DNA of 8,958 bases from Rhizobium leguminosarum (lineage in GTDB: Bacteria > Pseudomonadota > Alphaproteobacteria > Rhizobiales > Rhizobiaceae): positions 1-8,958 of the forward strand of contig NZ_LWBS01000019.1 of the NCBI RefSeq assembly GCF_001652265.1, read 5' to 3'. The notes below the pieces were generated by a model that saw only the letters and a program-made list of their open reading frames with translations, had not been told where the DNA came from and made no database searches. Below, in pieces: positions 4,817 to 8,958 of this stretch. A program made the translations under genes and the position numbers. Positions within the stretch are counted from its first letter, which is position 1. Each line of letters starts with the position of its first letter.

Positions 4817-4877
4817 GGGTTTCTTGATCCGCGAGGAATGACGGGCCGCGCCTGCGGACCGGCAGGGGAAGAAACCC
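4817..4877 (-). promoter_or_regulatory. Long bulged hairpin in the DUF2493 leader
   Basis: GGGTTTCTT (4817-4825) is perfectly complementary to AAGAAACCC (4869-4877). Directly inside, GATCCGC (4826-4832) pairs with GCGGACC (4855-4861) with one G-U pair on the minus-strand RNA. The left arm is a continuous 16 bases and the right arm carries an eight-base bulge (about 4862-4868). It lies about 120 bases upstream of the DUF2493 start codon. A structured leader is likely; its job is unknown. Confidence 0.45.
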
Positions 4878-5027
4878 GACCGACCCGCTGAAGGCCCGGA
4901 GGCCCGCGTGATAAGGGTCGCCTCTCAGCAGGCCCGCGGGCGCGCATTCACACGGGGAGCCGGCAACACGGACCGTCCTCTCACCCGCGCTGCAGCAATC
5001 CCGCCTGTGCTCCTTCCGACACGCCTC

Positions 5028-6035
5028 TCAGGGCAGGAAGGCCACCACATCTTCCGGAGTGAGTTGAGCCCTGAGGCTTGCTGTCAGCCGGTCGGGACCC
5101 AGCCGGCGCAGATCATCGTTGAAGTCGCCGAGTTCCGGCGACAGCACCAACGGCAGGATCCCGTGCGCCTGCGCCCGTCGGCTCAATCCCTCGATCCCAT
5201 GCCGGCCTGCGGCATCCGCGTCGGCCGCGATATAGATACGCCGGCATCCGGGCGGGAAATGGAAGCCCGCGAGATGATTGGCCGTCAGGGCAGCGACCAT
5301 CGGCATGCCTGGCATCACATGTGACAAGGACAGCATGGTCTCGATGCCCTCGCCCGCTGCCAGGACCGGTACAGGATCGGTGACAGGATAGCGGAAACGG
5401 ACGCCATTACCGAGCAACCCACCGAGAGCACGGCGCGGATCGTCCACCTTGGCCTTGCCGACTCCGTCCGGGTCGAGCCCCGACGACAAATACGTGCGGT
5501 GGACACCGGTGATCGCTCCGGCGGCGTCCGTCACGGCTGCGACCAACGCCGGATGGCTGGCCGTCCGGCCGGTGACGAGATCGCGATAGTAGCACGACAG
5601 GTGGAAACGTAGCGCCCCATGGGCGGACGCCCGCAGAATGCCGCGTTCGCGCAGATAGATGTCGGCGAGCGTACCCGCCAACGGCTGCGTCATTCGAAAC
5701 AGCCGTCGTGCCCGCTCCGTCGCCGGCCGCTCGGCCGGAGGGCCATCACCGACGTCGCCCCTGAGGTCCGACACCGGTTCGGGTTGGGGCAGACTGAGAA
5801 AATGGCGCGCCTCCTCGGCAACGTCACGGAAGTCCACGAGACCGCAGGCCTCGCGGACGAGATCGAGCAGGTCACCAAACTGACCGGTCGCCGCATCCGT
5901 CCACCGCCCAGCACGCGGGCCGATCAGATGCACATAGAGCGACCGGCCCCTGCTGTTGGCGACGTCGCCGACGAGCCAGTAGTTGCCGGCGCGGCGGCCG
6001 GCGGAAAGATAGTGACGGCAGACCAACGTAGGCAA
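5028..6035 (-). pseudogene. DUF7146/Toprim-domain protein, N-terminus lost in a deletion fusion
   Basis: The frame from 6035 encodes up to 335 aa. The DUF7146-like part covers CRHYLSAGRRAGNYWLVGD, then GRWTDAATGQFGDLLDLV and ARRLFRMTQPLAGT to about residue 210. A Toprim domain follows, with the Glu motif AAGEGIETMLSL (227-237), the Asp motif IYIAADADAAG (267-277), and a GDFNDDLR tail, ending EDVVAFLP. Toprim domains of primase/topoisomerase type use this Glu and Asp-x-Asp pair to bind metal, and all are present. Related proteins have about 15-30 further residues before the CRHYL segment. Here the sequence before it belongs to the strawberry-notch gene in another frame. The only available start is a TTG at 6035 without a visible ribosome-binding site. 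The core may be functional if translated, but expression is doubtful. Confidence 0.8.
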
Positions 6036-6423
6036 GCGGGATCGGGGTCGAGAATTGCTGTAGTGCCTGGCTCTCCTCGGATCGGCGTGTATGGGTCGGC
6101 ATGAGGTTTGCCACTTTCGTCAGCATCGCGAGCGTCGATTGAGGCGAATGGGTGCGGGACACGATCGCGCGGAATTTGCGCAGAAACAGCACCTGGGCGA
6201 TCTCAGCCGCCTCATAGGCCTCCTTCCAGAGCCAGACGCCCTCGGCGTCGCTGCCGCCGAAAACCTCGGTCATAATTTGCCGCAGGTCAGCTGTGGTGAG
6301 GACTTTACCTTGCTCCAGAAACGGCGTGATCTGACCGCCAGCATCCATAAGTGCTTCAGTGCGCGTTTTGATATCAGGACGTGGAGAGGTGGAGACGATC
6401 TGGGAATGCGAGATGATATTCAT
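5872..6423 (-). pseudogene. Strawberry-notch (SNO) helicase, N-terminal fragment
   Basis: The ATG at 6423 (GGAG nine bases upstream) opens MNIISHSQIVSTSPRPDIKT. The N-terminal region follows with MDAGGQITPFLEQGKVLTTA, WLWKEAYEAAEIAQVLFLR and RRSEESQALQQFSTPIPLAY to about residue 132. This matches the start of the very large SNO-type helicase/methyltransferase proteins (well over 1000 aa) carried by rhizobial plasmids. QQFSTPIPLA is the conserved block that precedes their catalytic parts. After about 6025 the frame runs out of phase through Toprim sequence and stops at 5872 in an Arg-rich, meaningless tail. No Walker or DEAD motifs remain. The gene is therefore a deletion remnant. Confidence 0.85.
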
Positions 6424-6520
6424 CGAAGGATGCTCCAAGAGTGAGGAAAGAACAGGGGAGCCCAGCGTCCTGCCGAAGGTCGGAGGAACGAAATCGGGCA
6501 GCCAGGGCAGGATCGGGGAT

Positions 6521-6538
6521 CGCCGGCTTAAACCGGCG
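6521..6538 (-). repeat. 6-bp hairpin after DUF6117
   Basis: CGCCGG (6521-6526) pairs with CCGGCG (6533-6538) around CTTAAA. It lies 14 bases past the restored-frame stop of DUF6117 and about 100 bases before the SNO start. It has no T tract. It could be a weak terminator or RNA-stability hairpin. Confidence 0.35.
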
Positions 6539-6552
6539 GCTATTGTCAGTGT

Positions 6553-6806
6553 CTAGGTCGTCGGGCTTACAAGGAAGCCAGTCGGATCGTCGGGATCGGG
6601 CGGTAGATAGGCATCGTAAGGATTGCCGTCGGCAAGATGGCCAAACGGCGTGAGGCGTATTCGCCGTCAGTGCGGCCGACGGCGCAAAGCACGTAACGCG
6701 GCTCGCGGGTCGCGGCATCAAGGCATTCCATGAGAGCGAGATTGCCATCGGACGCGGCGCGCAGCAGCGAATCGAAATTCAAGCGTGCGTAATCGGGGAT
6801 AGCCAT
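6553..6806 (-). pseudogene. DUF6117 family protein, frameshifted
   Basis: The ATG at 6806 has GGAG seven bases upstream and opens MAIPDYARLNFDSLLRAASD, then NLALMECLDAATREPRYVLC and AVGRTDGEY. After the tyrosine the current frame goes into an Arg/Ile/Pro-rich tail and stops at 6567. Shifting frame at about 6652-6657 restores LTPFGHLADGNPYDAYLPP and ends at a TAG (6555-6553). Adding one base in the GCC-TCA area gives an 84-aa protein, the family's usual size. The second half was recognised from the family pattern. The gene has lost one base, or the sequence has an error here. It lies downstream of DUF932. Function of the family is unknown. Confidence 0.82.
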
Positions 6807-6829
6807 TGCAGTGCTCCATGAACGGAAAT

Positions 6830-6848
6830 GCCCGACACGGGGCCGGGC
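6830..6848 (-). promoter_or_regulatory. Stem-loop 12 bases before the DUF6117 ribosome-binding site
   Basis: GCCCG (6830-6834) pairs with CGGGC (6844-6848) around nine bases. On the minus-strand RNA it ends 12 bases before GGAG (6817-6814). It occupies the same position as the hairpins before DUF932, DUF736 and the 110-aa gene. Confidence 0.45.
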
Positions 6849-6896
6849 TGATGGTGATGTTGATGTTGAGGCTAGTTTGATCTGTCTCGAGGCGCG

Positions 6897-8087
6897 TCAG
6901 GAGGCGCTCTCCAGCAGCTTCTTCGCTTTGCCTTCGAGTTCGAGACGCGTGTCCTGATTGGTCTTGGTGCGCGCCAGCGCGGTGATGCCCTGCACGAAGT
7001 CGAAGACCGACTCCGGCGGCCGTCCCTCCTCCGACAGGACCATCTCGATCACCTTGCCGGTCTCGCCCTTTGAGAAGCCTCGCCGGCGCAAGAAGGTCTC
7101 GCGGTCGTCGTCCTTGCGCGCGACGATCTGCTCACGCGCCGCCTTGATGCCGGCGATGAACGGCGCCGGTGACGAATTGGCGAAGCTGGTCAGCGCGGGT
7201 GCTGCTTCATGCGCAAACCGCTGAGCAGCGAACTTCGAATGGCGGATGGTGATCTCCTCAAAATTCTCCGTGCCCCAGAGATTGCGGTTGGCGCAGACCG
7301 CTCGCAGATAGAAGGAGGCGATGCCGAGCGTCTTCGATCCAACCTCCGAGTTCCAGGCGTAGAATCCGCGGAAGTAGAGATCCGGCTCACCGTTCGGCAG
7401 GCGTCCGGCTTCGATCGGATGGGTGTCGTCGACCAGGAACAGGAAGACGTCTCGATCACTGGCATAAAGGGTGGTCGTGTCCTTGGTGATGTCGACGAAG
7501 GGATTGTGGGTCATCGTCGCCCAGTCGAGAACACCTGGTACTTTCCACATCGTGTCACCGGTCCCGTTGCCGGCGATCTTCATAACCGACGAGACCAGTT
7601 CATGATCCCAGATCCGACCGTATTCCGGTCCGGTCACTGCGCGCAGTTCAAGCCGGCCGTCATCCATCTCAAGCGTCTTGACGAGATCGGCACGATGGTT
7701 GAGCAGGCCATGCTGCAGGTTGATGGCAGCAAGCGGCGCGGGCAGTTGCCGCATATAGGTGGCGGGAGCGCCAACCAGGCTGCAAAGCTGCCCGTAGCTC
7801 CAGTGGGTCGGTGCGATCGCTTGGCGCTGACCTGGGACAACAAGCTCAAGCCGCTCCGCATTGTCGCGCGTTGCCTCGACGCGGATCGCAGCGCTTTCGA
7901 TCGTTCGGGCATGGGCGCGCTCGGCGCGGGACCGGACGGTGTCGTAGAGATCGCTCAGCGACAGGAAGCGTTCATCGTCAGGACGGGAAAACCATTCCGA
8001 CGAAACGCGGCCGATCCGCTCGCCGCGTGTGATATCGACCTTGAAGGCGGAACGGGCGGACGGGTTGTTGGAAGTGAGAGTGGTCAT
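6897..8087 (-). CDS. DUF932 domain-containing protein
   Basis: The 396-aa product is a complete DUF932 (phage/plasmid-like) protein. The family core runs from about residue 80 to 330. Visible family features are HWSYGQLCSLVGAPATYMRQ, the LELRAVTGPEYGRIWDHELV block, DWATMTHNPF, the YASDRDVFLFLVDD block, the FYAWNSEVGSKTLGIASFYL block, CANRNLWGTENFEEI and IRHSKFAAQRF. The C-terminus is a helical tail ending KAKKLLESAS. No catalytic mechanism is known; the proteins are found on plasmids, phages and conjugative elements. AAGGAG seven bases upstream of the ATG at 8087 is strong. A hairpin lies just upstream of that site. It is the longest intact gene of the minus-strand cluster and shows no frameshift or internal stop. 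Confidence 0.93.
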   Translation of the reverse strand: MTTLTSNNPSARSAFKVDITRGERIGRVSSEWFSRPDDERFLSLSDLYDTVRSRAERAHARTIESAAIRVEATRDNAERLELVVPGQRQAIAPTHWSYGQLCSLVGAPATYMRQLPAPLAAINLQHGLLNHRADLVKTLEMDDGRLELRAVTGPEYGRIWDHELVSSVMKIAGNGTGDTMWKVPGVLDWATMTHNPFVDITKDTTTLYASDRDVFLFLVDDTHPIEAGRLPNGEPDLYFRGFYAWNSEVGSKTLGIASFYLRAVCANRNLWGTENFEEITIRHSKFAAQRFAHEAAPALTSFANSSPAPFIAGIKAAREQIVARKDDDRETFLRRRGFSKGETGKVIEMVLSEEGRPPESVFDFVQGITALARTKTNQDTRLELEGKAKKLLESAS

Positions 8088-8111
8088 AAGCTGTCTCCTT
8101 AAAAGCAGAAA

Positions 8112-8129
8112 CCCGGCACGGCGGCCGGG
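8112..8129 (-). promoter_or_regulatory. 6-bp stem-loop before DUF932, terminator-like
   Basis: CCCGGC (8112-8117) pairs with GCCGGG (8124-8129) around six bases. On the minus-strand RNA the stem is followed by TTTCTGCTTTT and then the AAGGAG of DUF932 (8100-8095), so it is placed like an attenuator or partial terminator between the 218-aa gene and DUF932. Confidence 0.55.
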
Positions 8130-8162
8130 CGAGGTTGAGTGATGTTTGAGGAAGAGGAAGGA

Positions 8163-8819
8163 TCAATCGGAAGCCAGCCGGCAGCGGGCCGACCGGATTG
8201 CCAAGAGCGCCGCCTGGAATTCGGCGCTGCCAACGACATCCGAGACGTCGAATGCCGTAACTGCGGTGATGCACGCCGCGTGGATGTCGTCATCAGTGAC
8301 CGCCTCCGGGGAGAGAGGGTCGAAACTTCGGTCGACCTCCAGCACGGCGGCGACCGCATGGCGGACCTGATCCTCCTGCAGCCGGGCGAGCACATGACCG
8401 GTCCTGGGTGGATCGACCGGCTCTTCAGGATCCGGGTCTCCGGCGAGAATGGCTTCTCCTCGGGCGATCGCCCAAGCGGATCGGTCGAGCCAATCGAGCG
8501 ACGGTGGCCGGGCCGCGCGGACGTCATCGAACAGGATCTTCAACAGTCCGAGCAGGATCTCGAAATGATGCGCCCGGCGCTGGACAGGTTCGTTGAATTG
8601 CTGAGGGATCTGGATCGGCGGACCTGCATAGGCCGCATGTGCACCGTCCCAGATGCCGGTGATATGAATTGCTCCCGAGGAATCGAAGTCCTTCTCGGCG
8701 ATATCCCAACTGTCATCCTCGATGGCAGCACGGCACGCCCCGTCCAGCGTGTCAGCTTCATAGGTGCGATGCCGGAAGACCGGCAGGTGATAGGTGGTCT
8801 CGATGGTGAAGTCAGGCAT
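8163..8819 (-). CDS. Conserved hypothetical protein (218 aa)
   Basis: The ATG at 8819 has AGGAGG five bases upstream, which decides the start over the ATG at 8840 that straddles the intron boundary. The product opens MPDFTIETTYHLPVFRHRTY and has ACRAAIEDDSWDIAEKDFD, then IHITGIWDGAHAAY. The middle is long and helical, rich in Arg and Asp (QRRAHHFEILLGLLKILFDD), and the C-terminus is rich in Ala, Asp and Glu with AEFQAALLAIRSARCRLASD. Two parts are visible: a small mixed alpha/beta N-terminal part (about 1-60) and a helical remainder. It has no signal peptide or transmembrane segment. Similar proteins occur beside DUF932 genes on alphaproteobacterial plasmids, but I know no function. It is the first gene after the right-hand intron. 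Confidence 0.75.
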   Translation of the reverse strand: MPDFTIETTYHLPVFRHRTYEADTLDGACRAAIEDDSWDIAEKDFDSSGAIHITGIWDGAHAAYAGPPIQIPQQFNEPVQRRAHHFEILLGLLKILFDDVRAARPPSLDWLDRSAWAIARGEAILAGDPDPEEPVDPPRTGHVLARLQEDQVRHAVAAVLEVDRSFDPLSPEAVTDDDIHAACITAVTAFDVSDVVGSAEFQAALLAIRSARCRLASD

Positions 8820-8838
8820 AGGTGCCTCCTGAATCGGC

Positions 8839-8958
8839 ATAGGGGGCGATCATGTTGATCGCACCCCTGCCACACCACCCGGCATGCGGGTCCGCACCGG
8901 GCGGTTCGAGAGATTGAGGTTAGACGAGTTTGGGCATTCCGAGCTGGTCTGCCCATTT
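8839..8958 (-). mobile_element. Group II intron 3' end, class-C-like
   Basis: Domain V runs from 8907 to about 8871: GAACCGCCCGG, then TGCG-GACC-CGCA, a two-base bulge and CCGGGTGGT. The outer arms pair over nine bases with one G-U pair. The CGC in ACCGCC is the triad form typical of bacterial class C introns (others have AGC). Domain VI (about 8866-8842) pairs GGGG and GCGATCA with TGATCGC and CCCC. The intron would end at TAT (8841-8839), just upstream of AGGAGG of the 218-aa gene. A short frame with a TAA stop ends 13 bases before domain V, as is usual for the reverse transcriptase of class C introns. Confidence 0.75.
8920..8958 (-). CDS. Possible C-terminus of an intron reverse transcriptase/maturase (partial)
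   Basis: A frame open at the window edge encodes KWADQLGMPKLV and stops at a TAA (8922-8920), 13 bases before intron domain V. Class C introns encode their reverse transcriptase just upstream of domain V, so the position is right. Twelve residues are too few to confirm the family. Confidence 0.4.
   Translation of the reverse strand, partial: KWADQLGMPKLV

Larger units (their letters stand above)
4696..5027. other. Foldable intergenic region between Toprim and DUF2493
   Basis: This stretch has no supported gene. It contains a 9-bp outer and 7-bp inner inverted repeat (4817-4877) and two copies of AGCGAAGCGC (4774-4783 and 4792-4801) 18 bases apart. It is very GC-rich. On the minus-strand RNA it would form the 5' leader of DUF2493. 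Confidence 0.5.

Noticed and set aside
4696..4947. An 84-residue N-terminal extension of DUF2493
   Set aside because: The Pro/Arg/Gly-rich extension runs through hairpins and direct repeats, while GGAG sits correctly before the ATG at 4695, where family members start.
7209..8102. A long 297-codon open frame on the plus strand
   Set aside because: It lies wholly antisense to the well-supported DUF932 gene, has no ribosome-binding site and no family features. It is a by-product of high GC content.

Overview
The window looks like an accessory region (plasmid, chromid or integrated mobile element) of an alphaproteobacterium, most likely a member of the Hyphomicrobiales (Rhizobium/Ensifer/Mesorhizobium type). 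The evidence is the high GC content, the typical protein set (DUF932, DUF736, DUF2493, DUF7146/Toprim, DUF6117, a strawberry-notch start, WGR, an HU-like protein) and gene starts of the form AAGGAG(AC)-ATG. No database search was possible, so family names rest on recognition of the sequences.

Layout. Bases 1-127 (+) are the 3' end of a group II intron (domains V and VI). Bases 128-1483 are sparsely coding: a WGR-domain protein (+), an overlooked 55-codon gene (-) whose stop lies in a terminator-like hairpin, several other inverted repeats and a possible IS end. An HU-family gene (1484-1762, +) follows and ends at a strong bidirectional terminator. From there to the right edge all genes lie on the minus strand. 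Read in transcription order from the right they are: a class-C-like group II intron 3' end (8958-8839), a 218-aa hypothetical protein, DUF932, a frameshifted DUF6117 gene, the N-terminus of a strawberry-notch (SNO) helicase fused by deletion to an N-terminally truncated DUF7146/Toprim gene, DUF2493 (SLOG-like), a Phd/YefM antitoxin overlapping a PemK/MazF-like toxin, DUF736 and a 110-aa hypothetical protein.

How it works together. DUF932, DUF6117, SNO helicase, Toprim, DUF2493 and DUF736 recur together on alphaproteobacterial plasmids and conjugative elements. They are thought to serve DNA maintenance or transfer but are largely uncharacterised. Here the set is decaying: SNO is cut to about 130 residues, Toprim has lost its start, and DUF6117 carries a one-base frameshift. 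The toxin-antitoxin pair, DUF932, DUF736, DUF2493 and the hypothetical genes look intact.

The most unusual non-coding signals are: GC-rich stem-loops 5-12 nt upstream of the Shine-Dalgarno sequence of four separate genes; extended foldable leaders upstream of DUF736 and DUF2493; five tandem 9-bp repeats in front of the antitoxin; and two group II introns of different classes whose 3' ends both point inward at the window edges.
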